A DNA stretch of 64,000 nucleotides, taken from positions 16,124 to 80,123 of the forward strand of contig NZ_CAJPQR010000007.1 in NCBI RefSeq assembly GCF_905372745.1, written 5' to 3'. Within the stretch, counting starts at the first letter, position 1. Each line of letters starts with the position of its first letter. The notes under the pieces are model-generated. The model did no database searches. It saw only the letters and a program-made list of their open reading frames with translations, and was not told the origin of the DNA. Position numbers and translations under genes: made by a program. The DNA is from an uncultured Campylobacter sp. (GTDB taxonomy: Bacteria; Campylobacterota; Campylobacteria; Campylobacterales; Campylobacteraceae). This document shows positions 33,137 through 42,168 of this stretch, piece by piece.

Positions 33137-36097
33137 TTAAAACGTAAATTCCCAGTTTAGCCTGAAATTTCTACCGGCTGAGTAGAAGCGGTTGATGCCT
33201 AGCCCCGTGGTTCTATCGATCATATTCATAGTGCCAAAAGGCCTGATAGAGCGCGCGGCGTCCCAAGTGATGTATTTTTCGTTAGTTAGGTTATAAACGC
33301 CTAGCCTAAACGTCAAATTTTTAATCGGGCGCACGTAGGTTACGACGTCTACTAGCGTGTAGGCGTTACTTCGCCATTTTGAATGGCTGTTTGTATTGTA
33401 TGGATTGCCGTACGGGTCGGTATCTAGGCGCCAGAACATATTATAGGTGTCTTTTTCTTTTTTGGATGCGACGCTAGTGACGTAGATGTCGGCGCCGAAT
33501 TTATCCGCAGCGCTTGCGTAGCCTAGAGCGTAGATCGCAGTAGTCGGCTGGATGGCGTTCATCGGAACTTTACCGTCGTTATCCGTTTGTACTCTGCCTT
33601 TTTGCAGCGTTAGTTTGTAGCTAGCGTGAAAGCCCTCTAGCGCGTCTGAAATTTGACCAAAATGAAGCATAGAGTTTATCTCAAGACCGCGCACGGTAGC
33701 CTTGCTGCGGTTTACGTTACCGTATAGCGCAAAAGGTATAGTGTTGCCGCCGCCGCCCGTGGCATAGCTTTTGGTACCAAGCGAGATTAGATCTATAAAG
33801 TTATCGTATTTGGTCTCAAAAAAGCTAGTAGTTATAAAGCTTTTTCCCTCGTGCAGCGTCAATGCAAGCTCTTTTGTCTTAGCTATTTCAGGTTTTAGAT
33901 CCGGATTTGGCTGGACGGTAAAATCAGGATGCTTAAACGCCAAATATAGCTCGTCCGAAGTGGGCGCTCTAAAGCCTTTGGAGTATTTTAGCTGTATCCT
34001 AAAGTAATCCAGCGGATCGATATCGGCTCCTATAGCATAAGAGCTATTAGTAAATTTTTTATCCCTAGCGATGTATTTTATATTTGCCAGCGCGTTATTA
34101 GGCGCTTCTTGTTTCCATGCGTCGTGGGCTATTTTCCACTCGCTTCTATCTGCATAGTCCCACCATTTTGGCTCCGGGCTAGGATTATACGGTACGAAAA
34201 GACCTAACACCATATCGTCCGGGATTTTAGGCGTAGAGCCCGGGACGTAGTTTGGTTTATATTTTATCTTGTCGTAGCGGTAGCCTAAATTTATCCCCAG
34301 CCAGTCGTTTACGCGCATATCGTCGTTTAGATACAAAGCGCCTTCTTTTGTTTTAACCGGGATTAAAAAAGACGTTAGCGGCTCGGTTCTAGGGCAAAGC
34401 GCGTAAAGTAGCGTTAGCGGCGCATTTTCGCACGTATAGGGCGTACCCGAAAAATCCGTGCCTAGCGTCTTAGGCGCCCACCACCGGCTGCTCGTAGCGT
34501 CGTAGCCTTGCTTGTTCGTCATGGATTTTTCGGTTTTAGCAAAGCTTAGTCCGTATGCGATATCGTGCTCTACGTCGCCCGTTTTGGCGTATTTGCTAAA
34601 GTCTAGGTTAAACTGCTTGGTGTTCGTATCCAGATCGCGCTCTTTCCAGTCGCGGCTTAAGTAGCCCTTGCCGTATGGAGTGATGAGATATCCGCTTTCT
34701 GAGCTTTGCTTAAAGGTCTTGCCCGTGCTTGCGTCGGTATAGCTTTTATCTAGTGGAACGGTTGATTTGACGTACTGGTCGGTGGCGTAGTCGTATTTTA
34801 GCACGTCGATATTTGGCTGAGAGCAGTCAAATACCGAGCAGTCTAGCCAAGTGTTGCTTACGTTTTGATTGATGCTAAATTTATTCTGATCATGGACGGC
34901 TCCTTGGCTATCTACGAGTCTGTTTACCCACGTTAGTCCGCCGTACTGGGGATCGACCTCCTGTGTTCGTTGCAAAGTTACTTCGCCGCCGTACTTATCG
35001 ACAACCTTGTTGTTTTTAACCTGAAGTCCGATAGGATTTGAAATTTCAGCGCAGTTTTCTCCTGCTTGGCAGTGTTCCTCGGTTCTGGCACGGGATTTGA
35101 TTTTTTGGTTGGAGTATGTAAATTTCATCGTATCCCACAACGGAGTTTCGCTAAAATTTTCATAGGCAAAAGCGCGATTTTTCCTATCCATCATATCGTC
35201 GTTGTATCTTAGACCGGTATCTATGATCTCGTCCCTGTTGCTAGAAAGCGTAAGCGTGTATGATAGGTCTTTGCCTTGAGATCGGTTTTTGTAGGTATCT
35301 GACATAAAGGTAAATCTATGCTCCTCGTGAGGCTGGAAGCCTAGCTTGATGAGGCTGCTCGTTTTTTTGATATAGTACGGGTCGGCTTTTTCTCTGGTTC
35401 TACCTAGTACGTTATCGTCATAGTCTTTGTAGCCGTAGTTTTCCGTTTCGTGATGTCTGCGCTTGGTTTGTACGGCCATGATGTCAAACCACTTAAACCT
35501 ACCGGCTAAGGTATGCGAGTGCATGGTTTGATTATCGGCTGTGTTGTAGCCGCCCTTGTAGCCGTAAAAATAGTCCTTATCTAGCAAAAGATCCCTTGCG
35601 TCTTTTGTTTCAAACATCACGGAGCCGCCAAGAGAGCCAGAGCCCGTACGAACGGAATCTGCGCCTTTTGAAATAGTGGCTTGTTTTAGCGTTTCAAACT
35701 CTACGCCGTTGCGGGTGTTGTTAAAGTTTCCGTATCCTTCAAATAGCTCCTTAAAGCCTTGCGAGCTTAGCGTTTGGGCTTGATGTAGGCCGTCTACGGT
35801 GATAGCCACGCGGTTTTCTTCCACGCCTCTTATCGCGTAGCCGCTTTGGCCAAAACGCCCGGCCTCCACCGTCGTTACGCCCGTTTCGTATCGCACTAGG
35901 TCTTTATTGTCAGAGACCTGTGTTTTGGTTAGTTCTTTGTAGCTTTTTACGTTTTGGCCGACCTTTTTTTGCAGCGGATCGCTTTGCGCCTCCGCTTCGC
36001 CGCTAACCGTTACTTCTTTTAGCTCGACTTCGGCTTCTTTTGCGTTTAAATTCGACAAAAGAAGCAAAGCGGCAAGAGAGAATTTAAGACGGTTCAT
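33137..36097 (-). CDS. TonB-dependent outer-membrane receptor, haemoglobin/transferrin type
   Basis: A 986-residue outer-membrane beta barrel importing a host iron source. The signal peptide covers about the first 19 residues. A TonB-box-like ELKEVTVSG follows, then a plug domain with YAIRGVEENRVAITVDGLHQAQ and ISKGADSVRTGSGSLGGSVMFETKD. The barrel ends with the aromatic terminus NWEFTF. The length and plug sequence resemble the TbpA/LbpA/HpuB family rather than siderophore receptors. It has no partner lipoprotein gene nearby. Cysteines in paired positions (TWLDCSVFDCSQ, EEHCQAGENC) suggest disulfide-stapled surface loops. A possible Fur site lies upstream. The ligand, perhaps haemoglobin, is inferred. 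Confidence 0.9.
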   Translation of the reverse strand: MNRLKFSLAALLLLSNLNAKEAEVELKEVTVSGEAEAQSDPLQKKVGQNVKSYKELTKTQVSDNKDLVRYETGVTTVEAGRFGQSGYAIRGVEENRVAITVDGLHQAQTLSSQGFKELFEGYGNFNNTRNGVEFETLKQATISKGADSVRTGSGSLGGSVMFETKDARDLLLDKDYFYGYKGGYNTADNQTMHSHTLAGRFKWFDIMAVQTKRRHHETENYGYKDYDDNVLGRTREKADPYYIKKTSSLIKLGFQPHEEHRFTFMSDTYKNRSQGKDLSYTLTLSSNRDEIIDTGLRYNDDMMDRKNRAFAYENFSETPLWDTMKFTYSNQKIKSRARTEEHCQAGENCAEISNPIGLQVKNNKVVDKYGGEVTLQRTQEVDPQYGGLTWVNRLVDSQGAVHDQNKFSINQNVSNTWLDCSVFDCSQPNIDVLKYDYATDQYVKSTVPLDKSYTDASTGKTFKQSSESGYLITPYGKGYLSRDWKERDLDTNTKQFNLDFSKYAKTGDVEHDIAYGLSFAKTEKSMTNKQGYDATSSRWWAPKTLGTDFSGTPYTCENAPLTLLYALCPRTEPLTSFLIPVKTKEGALYLNDDMRVNDWLGINLGYRYDKIKYKPNYVPGSTPKIPDDMVLGLFVPYNPSPEPKWWDYADRSEWKIAHDAWKQEAPNNALANIKYIARDKKFTNSSYAIGADIDPLDYFRIQLKYSKGFRAPTSDELYLAFKHPDFTVQPNPDLKPEIAKTKELALTLHEGKSFITTSFFETKYDNFIDLISLGTKSYATGGGGNTIPFALYGNVNRSKATVRGLEINSMLHFGQISDALEGFHASYKLTLQKGRVQTDNDGKVPMNAIQPTTAIYALGYASAADKFGADIYVTSVASKKEKDTYNMFWRLDTDPYGNPYNTNSHSKWRSNAYTLVDVVTYVRPIKNLTFRLGVYNLTNEKYITWDAARSIRPFGTMNMIDRTTGLGINRFYSAGRNFRLNWEFTF

Positions 36098-36113
36098 TTT
36101 CTATCCTTATTAA

Positions 36114-36165
36114 CGATAATTTTGATATTCATTTGCTATAAAATGCGAAATGATAATAAATATTC
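36114..36165 (-). promoter_or_regulatory. Possible Fur-binding region upstream of the receptor gene
   Basis: The 115-base AT-rich gap before the receptor ATG contains AATGATAAT (plus strand, about 36149-36157), a nine-base match to the Fur consensus. A second half-match is CGATAATTTTGATATTCATT at 36114-36133. A TATAG-type -10 sequence lies between them on the minus strand. Iron-regulated receptors commonly have this arrangement. Binding is inferred. Confidence 0.45.
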
Positions 36166-36212
36166 GTTTATAGTTTGATTAAAAAAATGGAATTTAGTTT
36201 AAAAATTACAAG

Positions 36213-36470
36213 TTAATTTTTGATATTAAGAAATAAGAAGATCGTTACTAGCAAAATCGCTGCAATTAAGATAGCGTTTTGCTCAAGTAAATTTAGTAAA
36301 TTTAAGACAAAATCCGCGTCCGTCAAAATGCATACGCAAAGCACAGTGAGCGCTATAAAACCGCCTATTTGGGCAAAACTAATATCGCCTGACTTGAATG
36401 AAGGAAAAGCGTATAAAAGTAAACCTATAAAAAATAGCGCGAGCAAAACGGCGGATAAAATTTTGCTCAC
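36213..36470 (-). CDS. Small membrane protein, unknown function
   Basis: An 85-residue protein with three strongly hydrophobic segments, at about 4-24, 32-52 and 66-82, and short polar loops. No family motif is visible. Its ATG overlaps the stop of the SspB-like gene by four bases, so the two are translationally coupled. It is 115 bases from the receptor gene and shares its strand, but the promoter region lies between them. Function unknown. Confidence 0.65.
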   Translation of the reverse strand: MSKILSAVLLALFFIGLLLYAFPSFKSGDISFAQIGGFIALTVLCVCILTDADFVLNLLNLLEQNAILIAAILLVTIFLFLNIKN

Positions 36471-36904
36471 TTTTTAAATAAATCTTTATTGTTCGGGTTT
36501 GACATTAGCGCCGACATTGATTTTTCGAGCTGGCTTTTTTGAGTTTTATATACGGAAAAATTTACTAAAATCGGGCTATTTTCTACTAAAATTTGAACGA
36601 TAGCTCCAAGCGGAAAGCTAACGACGCTGGCGAAATTTTCCTTACCGAAGCCGGCCTCGAAGCTCAGCTCCTCCGGCGTGAGTTTGGCGCTGCTAAAAGT
36701 ATAGCCCGCAAGCGTAAAGACGATAACGGGAGCCGTAAAAGTGCTGCTAATACACTCTGGCAGCTCGGGGTCAAATTTGACTAGATCAAGGTTAGCCATC
36801 GCAGAAAAGGAGCGGTCGTTTTTTAGCAGATACTCTATGCACTCAAAAACGTGTTCCTTCATCATCGCCGAAAATTTCTCGTCGTCTAAAATCTCATCAA
36901 GCAT
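36467..36904 (-). CDS. SspB-like protein, candidate ClpX adaptor
   Basis: I see a likeness between this 145-residue protein and SspB, the adaptor that brings ssrA-tagged proteins to ClpXP. The N-terminal helix (VFECIEYLLKND, 19-30) matches SspB's helix before its first strand. Residues 60-116 follow the SspB strand order: VIVFTLAG, then LTPEELSFEAGFG (SspB has NDEVRFNARFGG), then VVSFPLGAIVQIL (SspB has VSVPLAAVLAIY), then a strand ending NF (SspB has MF). A polar linker leads to the terminal residues KDLFKK, comparable to SspB's ClpX-docking tails ending in RVVK or FRKK. The alignment is by memory and eye. It overlaps the small membrane gene; pepF lies upstream. Confidence 0.65.
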   Translation of the reverse strand: MLDEILDDEKFSAMMKEHVFECIEYLLKNDRSFSAMANLDLVKFDPELPECISSTFTAPVIVFTLAGYTFSSAKLTPEELSFEAGFGKENFASVVSFPLGAIVQILVENSPILVNFSVYKTQKSQLEKSMSALMSNPNNKDLFKK

Positions 36905-36953
36905 TTTTCCTCCTTTTGTGCCTTTTTAAATTTTGCCGTCTGTTGCGGCGCCG

Positions 36954-36994
36954 AATTTGACCTTAAATTAACGCAAAATTTAGCGTCAAATTCG
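36954..36994 (-). repeat. Inverted repeat between pepF and the SspB-like gene
   Basis: GAATTTGAC at 36954-36962 and GTCAAATTC at 36986-36994 form a nine-base perfect inverted repeat with a 23-base loop that itself contains AAATTT. It lies downstream of pepF on the minus strand and may terminate it, while also falling in the leader of the SspB-like gene. Confidence 0.5.
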
Positions 36995-37034
36995 CAGCCG
37001 TCCGGGCTCTCAAATTTAGTTAAATTTGCTCCCG

Positions 37035-38756
37035 CTACGCTTCTTTGCAAAACTCCTCCACTAGCTTTCTAACCTCGTTTATACCGATTTGCCAAAATGC
37101 CGCGTCCTCGATATCAAAACCGAACATCCCGACCAGCTCTTTTGGCGAGCACGAACCGCCTGCGCTTAAAAACTCGGTGTAAATTTGCACGAAATTTTCG
37201 CATTTGCCGCTTTTATAAAGCCCAAAAATCGCCAAAACCAAAAGCTGCGCGTACGAGTAGGCATAGCAGTAAAACGGCGTGTGGATGAAGTGCGGGATGT
37301 AGCTCCACCAAATTTTGTAGTAGTCGTTTATCGTGACGCTTCGTCCGAACATCTTTGCGCTTTCTTCGAGCCAAATTTTATTTAGCTCATCAGCACTTAT
37401 CTCGCCCTCGTGCGCGTGAACTCGGCGCTCAAAGGTCGTGAAATTTATCTGGCGGTAGAGCGTGGCGAAGATATCCTCGATCTTGCCGGCGAGTAGGGCG
37501 GTTTTTTCTCTGCCTTTTAGCGTGCTTTTGACGTGATCAAAAACCAGCATCTCGCAAAAGACCGATGCTGTTTCTGCCGTAGTTAGTGGCGTGTCGGCGT
37601 TTAGAAATCCGACGTTTTCATAGGCTAGATTTTGATGCGCGGCGTGACCTAGCTCGTGCGCTAGTGTGAAAAGATCCCGCCTCTCGTCGGTGTGGTTTAA
37701 AAGCACGTATGGGTGGGCTTTTGCTACGCCTGACTGTGAAAAGGCACCGCCTCGTTTATTTTCGGCCGGATAGACGTCGATCCAGCCCTCTTTAAATGCG
37801 CGAGCGGCTATCTCGCCGAATTTCGGGCTAAATTTAGAAAAAGTCTCAAGTACGATTTTTTTGCACTCTTCAAATTTATAAAGGCTCTTACTCTCGCCCA
37901 GCGGCGCGTATCTATCGTAGTCGTAGAGCTTTTTAAAGCCTAAAATTTTGCGCTTTTTCTCGTAAAATTTGATCGGTAGATCAAAGCTCGTCTCGGCGGC
38001 CTTGATCAGCGCGTCCACGCTGGCTTTGGTCGTTTGGTTTGAAAAATGTCGCGGACTTTCTGGTAGATCAAATTTTCGCAGCTCGCAGCTAGTTTTTAGG
38101 CTGGTTTTTATCATATTATAGATGTAGCTAAGCAGATGCTGCTGCGGCGCTAGACCGCCCGAGAGGCTCTTTGCGGCCGCTTTTCGTTCGGCTCGGTCGG
38201 GACTGTGAAGTTTTGACAAAATCTCCTCTTCGCCTAACATTTTGCCTTTAAATTTAAACTTAAGCGCGCTTAGCGTCTCGTCAAAAAGCCGCGAGAAGCC
38301 TTCCGCGCCCGTGTTTGCCGTACGGAGTAAAATTTGCTCCTCTTTTAGGCTTAGCTGGTGAGCTTTTTCTTTTGCGATACTATCTAGATAGTAGCCAAGT
38401 CTCGCGCTTTTAGCGATGATTTTGTTTTGCCTGGCTTCGTCAAATTCGTTAAATTTAAGCTCGAAAAAGAGCAGATGATTTTGCGCTTTTGAGCTAAGCT
38501 CGTCAAATTTGGCGTAAAACGCGCCCTTTGAGGTGTCTTTTGAAAAGACCAGGCTCACATAAATTTGCACGCGAGCGATGTTTTCTAGTAAATTTTCATA
38601 CTCGCTAAGCGCGTTTAAAAATTCCCCGTCGCTTAAATTTAAAAATTTATCCGAATATTTTGCTTCAAATTTTTCGCACTCGTTTTGTAGCGAAAGAGCC
38701 GAAGTCTCCAGCTCTTTTTCGTTTTTAAAAAGCGGGGTCAAGTCCCAAACGTTCAT
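37035..38756 (-). CDS. pepF: M3-family oligoendopeptidase (PepF type)
   Basis: A cytoplasmic zinc metallopeptidase that degrades short peptides. The 573-residue protein has the gluzincin motif LFTLAHELGHAAHQ, in which HELGH gives two zinc histidines and the catalytic Glu. The third ligand Glu comes about 25 residues later in TTAETASVFCEML. An IPHFIHTPFYCYAYSYAQLL segment near the C terminus matches PepF. Length is typical. It is separated by 16 bases from sstT on the same strand. C. jejuni has a peptidase of this family at this place. Confidence 0.93.
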   Translation of the reverse strand: MNVWDLTPLFKNEKELETSALSLQNECEKFEAKYSDKFLNLSDGEFLNALSEYENLLENIARVQIYVSLVFSKDTSKGAFYAKFDELSSKAQNHLLFFELKFNEFDEARQNKIIAKSARLGYYLDSIAKEKAHQLSLKEEQILLRTANTGAEGFSRLFDETLSALKFKFKGKMLGEEEILSKLHSPDRAERKAAAKSLSGGLAPQQHLLSYIYNMIKTSLKTSCELRKFDLPESPRHFSNQTTKASVDALIKAAETSFDLPIKFYEKKRKILGFKKLYDYDRYAPLGESKSLYKFEECKKIVLETFSKFSPKFGEIAARAFKEGWIDVYPAENKRGGAFSQSGVAKAHPYVLLNHTDERRDLFTLAHELGHAAHQNLAYENVGFLNADTPLTTAETASVFCEMLVFDHVKSTLKGREKTALLAGKIEDIFATLYRQINFTTFERRVHAHEGEISADELNKIWLEESAKMFGRSVTINDYYKIWWSYIPHFIHTPFYCYAYSYAQLLVLAIFGLYKSGKCENFVQIYTEFLSAGGSCSPKELVGMFGFDIEDAAFWQIGINEVRKLVEEFCKEA

Positions 38757-38772
38757 TTTCGCGACCTTAAAT

Positions 38773-40077
38773 TTACTCTGACGTTTCAGACGCTACGGCT
38801 GTGAAAAGTACGTCAGAGGCGCTATTTACGGCTGTTTCTACCGAGTCTTGGATCACGCCGATGATAAATCCTACGCCGACAACTTGCATGGCAATGTCGT
38901 TACCGATGCCAAATAGCGCGCAAGCAAGCGGCACTAGCAGTAGCGAACCGCCAGCGACTCCGGAAGCCCCGCACGCGCCAAGAGCCGAGATAAAGCAAAG
39001 CAGTAACGCGTCGCCAAAATCAACGGTGATAGAGGGGATCGAGTTTACCGCCGCAAGTGCCAAAACGCCGATAGTTACGGCTGCACCGCCCATATTTATA
39101 GTAGCTCCCAGCGGGATCGAGATCGAGTAGAGCTCCTCTTTTAGTCCTAGCTTTTTGCAAAGCGCCATATTTACGGGGATGTTTGCCGCCGAGCTACGGG
39201 TGAAAAACGCCGTAACCGCGCTCTCTCTCACGCAAGTCATAACAAGCGGATAAGGATTTTTCTTGGTTAGGACAAACACTATCGCAGGATAAACGACGAA
39301 AGAAACGAAAGCCATGGAGCCTACTAGAACGAGGATTAGTTTTAGATAGCCAGCAAGCGCGTCAAAGCCTGTACTATGGATACTAATGGTAACTAGACCA
39401 AAGATACCAAACGGCGCGAGACGGATGATAAATCTAACGATTTTAGTCACGCCGTCGCTAACGTCTTGGAATACTTTTTTAGTCTCGGCGGTGCAAAATC
39501 TCATCGCTATACCGCCGCCCACAGCCCAGGTAATGATGCCGATGTAGTTGCCGCTTGATAGCGCGGTGATAGGGTTTTGAACCATTTTAAAGATGAGGTC
39601 TTTTAGCACCTCTACGATGCCTTGCGGAGCGCTCATATCGGCGCTTTGCACGCCTTTTAGCATAAGCTCCGTAGGAAAAAGAAAACTAGCGACCACGGCG
39701 ACCACGGCGGCTAAAAACGTACCTACTAGATATAGTCCGACTACTTTTTGCATACCTTTAGCGTGGCCGAATTCTTTTACTATGATAGAGGCCGCCACTA
39801 GTACGAAAACCAGGATAGGCGCGATGGCTTTAAGCGCTCCGACGAAGAGATCGCCCAAAACGGCGATAGAATTTGCCACCGAATTTGCCGCGTCCGTTAG
39901 CCCTTTTTTGGCCGCGGCTAGCTGCGCCGTATCGGTTACGCCGTCTGCTATGAGCTTGTTAAAATCCGCCGATTGACTATGCGTCCAAAAGCCTATCGCC
40001 GCTCCCAGTAGGATGCCGATTAGAATTTGAACGATCAAATTTCCGTCGGTGTATCGTTTTGCCAGTTTGCCAAACAT
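38773..40077 (-). CDS. sstT: Sodium/serine-threonine symporter SstT
   Basis: A dicarboxylate/amino-acid:cation symporter family protein of 434 residues with about eight helices and two re-entrant loops. TRSSAANIPVNMALCKKLG is the substrate-binding loop, and SIPLGATINMGGAAVTI the helix-7 NMxG motif that in SstT reads INMGGAA. The ending SETSE is unremarkable. The subfamily assignment to SstT rests on TDGNLIVQILIGILLG at the N terminus and VRESAVTAFFTRSSAANIPVN; a sodium-driven serine/threonine substrate is inferred. Serine is a major carbon source in Campylobacter. Confidence 0.9.
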   Translation of the reverse strand: MFGKLAKRYTDGNLIVQILIGILLGAAIGFWTHSQSADFNKLIADGVTDTAQLAAAKKGLTDAANSVANSIAVLGDLFVGALKAIAPILVFVLVAASIIVKEFGHAKGMQKVVGLYLVGTFLAAVVAVVASFLFPTELMLKGVQSADMSAPQGIVEVLKDLIFKMVQNPITALSSGNYIGIITWAVGGGIAMRFCTAETKKVFQDVSDGVTKIVRFIIRLAPFGIFGLVTISIHSTGFDALAGYLKLILVLVGSMAFVSFVVYPAIVFVLTKKNPYPLVMTCVRESAVTAFFTRSSAANIPVNMALCKKLGLKEELYSISIPLGATINMGGAAVTIGVLALAAVNSIPSITVDFGDALLLCFISALGACGASGVAGGSLLLVPLACALFGIGNDIAMQVVGVGFIIGVIQDSVETAVNSASDVLFTAVASETSE

Positions 40078-40184
40078 TCTAGTGTCCTTGCTTTAAAGTT
40101 TAATTTTAGTTTAGGATTATAGCCGAATTTACACCGAATTTACAAGCTTTGAGCGAGATTAATTTCAATTTTATTATGAAATGT

Positions 40185-40215
40185 TACAATTGCGAGATTA
40201 AATTTCATAAAAGGA
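40185..40215 (+). promoter_or_regulatory. metK promoter -10 element and ribosome-binding site
   Basis: TACAAT at 40185-40190, preceded by TG, resembles the Campylobacter vegetative -10 box. AAGGA at 40211-40215 lies six bases before the metK ATG. The 144-base gap is shared with the divergent sstT gene. No SAM riboswitch structure was recognised in the short leader. Confidence 0.5.
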
Positions 40216-40221
40216 AACGCT

Positions 40222-41424
40222 ATGTATCTATTTACTTCAGAGGTGGTAAGTCCGGGGCATCCGGATAAATGCGCCGACATCATCGCAGATAGCATCGTCG
40301 ATACGATCTTGATGCAAGACCCAAACGGCCGCGTCGCTAGCGAGGTTTTCGTCGCGGGTAAAAACATTATAATAGGCGGAGAGATAAACTCTAAGGTCAA
40401 GTTAAGCTTCAAAGACTACGAGGCGATCGTTAAAAACGCATTAGCAAAAATCGGCTACGACGGCAAGTCTAAATTTACTAAAGAGCAGTGCCTGCATCCA
40501 GACGACATCGAGATAAAAGTCTGCGTAAATCAGCAAAGTGCCGATATAAATCAAGGCGTCGACCAAGAAGGCGGCGAGATAGGCGCAGGGGATCAGGGCA
40601 TAATGTTTGGCTTTGCTAGCTGCGAAGCGAACGAATATATGCCAGCAGCCATAACCTACGCCAGAATGCTTTGCGATAAGGTTTATAAATTTGCCAAAGC
40701 TAATCCCGATAAACTGGGCGTCGATATCAAAACCCAGGTCACCGTAGACTACGGCACGAAGGATAACTTTGAAAACTGCAAGCCTCAAAGTATCCATACT
40801 ATCGTAGTTTCGGCTCCTTGCGTCGAGACGATGAAGATCGAGGAGCTACGCGCCCTAGTGCAAACTCTCATCGATGATGCAGGCTTGCCAAAGGGTCTTT
40901 ACGATAAAAGTAAAACGCTCATCTATATCAACCCGACCGGCCGCTACGTAAATCACAGCTCGCTTCACGATAGCGGACTAACGGGTCGCAAGCTCATCGT
41001 GGATAGTTTTGGCGGATATAGCCCGATAGGCGGCGGCGCGCAAAGCAGCAAAGACTACACGAAGGTTGATCGCAGCGGTCTTTACGCGGCGCGCTGGATA
41101 GCTAAAAATATCGTCGCGGCCGGCCTTGCTAAAAAATGCATCGTCCAGCTAAGCTACGCTATCGGTATGGCAAAGCCTACCTCTGTGAGCGTCGATACGA
41201 TGGGCACGCAGATCGCCGGCGTAAACGACGATATGCTGTCAAATTTCGTTAGCGAAAATTTCGCTCTCACTCCGCGTTGGATCACGAATAAATTCGGCCT
41301 TGATAAACCCGGCAAAGATACGTTTTTATACGCTAAAGTAGCAGCCAAAGGTCAAGTCGGAAACGCCAAATATCCGTGGGAAAAGCTTGATGCGGTCGAT
41401 ACTTTTAAGGCTTTGATTAAATAA
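40222..41424 (+). CDS. metK: S-adenosylmethionine synthase MetK
   Basis: MetK makes S-adenosylmethionine from methionine and ATP. The 400-residue protein begins YLFTSEVVSPGHPDKCADII, with the His of GHPDK in the active site. It contains GAGDQGIMFGFA, the ATP-binding loop, and GGGAQSSKDYTKVDRSGLYAAR, the family's P-loop-like lysine segment. Length is normal. It supplies SAM to several enzymes in this window (MoaA, QueE, RsmE). A GC-rich hairpin follows the stop. Confidence 0.98.
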   Translation: MYLFTSEVVSPGHPDKCADIIADSIVDTILMQDPNGRVASEVFVAGKNIIIGGEINSKVKLSFKDYEAIVKNALAKIGYDGKSKFTKEQCLHPDDIEIKVCVNQQSADINQGVDQEGGEIGAGDQGIMFGFASCEANEYMPAAITYARMLCDKVYKFAKANPDKLGVDIKTQVTVDYGTKDNFENCKPQSIHTIVVSAPCVETMKIEELRALVQTLIDDAGLPKGLYDKSKTLIYINPTGRYVNHSSLHDSGLTGRKLIVDSFGGYSPIGGGAQSSKDYTKVDRSGLYAARWIAKNIVAAGLAKKCIVQLSYAIGMAKPTSVSVDTMGTQIAGVNDDMLSNFVSENFALTPRWITNKFGLDKPGKDTFLYAKVAAKGQVGNAKYPWEKLDAVDTFKALIK

Positions 41425-41430
41425 TTTCCT

Positions 41431-41456
41431 AAGCCCGCCAAATTTAACGCGGGCTT
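41431..41456 (+). terminator. Hairpin after metK
   Basis: AAGCCCGC at 41431-41438 pairs with GCGGGCTT at 41449-41456 around a ten-base loop CAAATTTAAC. The stem starts six bases after the metK stop and is followed by AAATTTACC. It is a likely intrinsic terminator with a weak T-tract; AAATTT is in the loop and again in the tail. Confidence 0.6.
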
Positions 41457-41557
41457 AAATTTACCCTCAAATTTAAGGCTTCGTATGAAATTTCGCCCCG
41501 CTTTACGTCTTAAATTTTACTTCAAAAACCACTCGGCAAAATTTAAAGAGAGTTAAA

Positions 41558-42157
41558 ATGCAAACGGCGACAAACCAAAACGGCAAAAACAAGACGCTTG
41601 GACTCGTTTTGCTCGGGCTTTGCGTTTTTTATTTTCTTTGCGCGCTAGGCATTTTTGTATTGCCTTTTGACGTTCTGGCTCGCTCCTCTTTGGCAAGAGA
41701 TTTCGTTGAGCTCACGCTTAAAATTTACCCGGCCGTAGAGAGAGCCTTTTCTCATACCGATTTTACACAAAAGGCCGCGTTTTATATCGCTTATATGGGA
41801 ATTGTAAAGGTCGTCACGCTTGTCGGTTTCGTCGCGGCTTGCTTGCTGTGCGGCAGTAAAAAACATAGAGCTCGCGTGATGAAACAAGCAAGAAAAGAAA
41901 ATCCGGTAGTGGGATTTTTTCTTTCATTTTGCGGCATTTTGTGGGCTGGTTTTTTGATAAATAGGGATTTTACGGGTTATCATATCGGATATCGTAAGCC
42001 AAGAAATTCGCCTGAATACGAATGGGTGCTGAGGTCTCCCGGCGAGCTATTTTGGCAGATGACGATTGATTTTATATTTTTGATTATTGTAGCGGCTTGT
42101 ATATTTTACGCGGCATTGCAAATTCGGTTGCTATTTTGCAAACGCAAAAACGCCTAA
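41558..42157 (+). CDS. Membrane protein, unknown function
   Basis: A 199-residue protein with about four hydrophobic helices, near 13-35, 75-97, 116-134 and 166-190. A conserved-looking loop before the last helix reads FTGYHIGYRKPRNSPEYEWVLRSPGE (quoted in two pieces: YHIGYRKPRNSPEYEW and VLRSPGE). The C terminus is basic. AAAGAGAG precedes the ATG. It is convergent with lnt, 11 bases apart. I do not recognise a family; the loop may be informative in a search. Confidence 0.65.
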   Translation: MQTATNQNGKNKTLGLVLLGLCVFYFLCALGIFVLPFDVLARSSLARDFVELTLKIYPAVERAFSHTDFTQKAAFYIAYMGIVKVVTLVGFVAACLLCGSKKHRARVMKQARKENPVVGFFLSFCGILWAGFLINRDFTGYHIGYRKPRNSPEYEWVLRSPGELFWQMTIDFIFLIIVAACIFYAALQIRLLFCKRKNA

Positions 42158-42168
42158 ATTTAGCAAAT

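Noticed and set aside
40078..40221. Possible SAM riboswitch before metK
   Set aside because: The leader after the likely promoter is only about 25 bases and no known SAM aptamer elements are visible.
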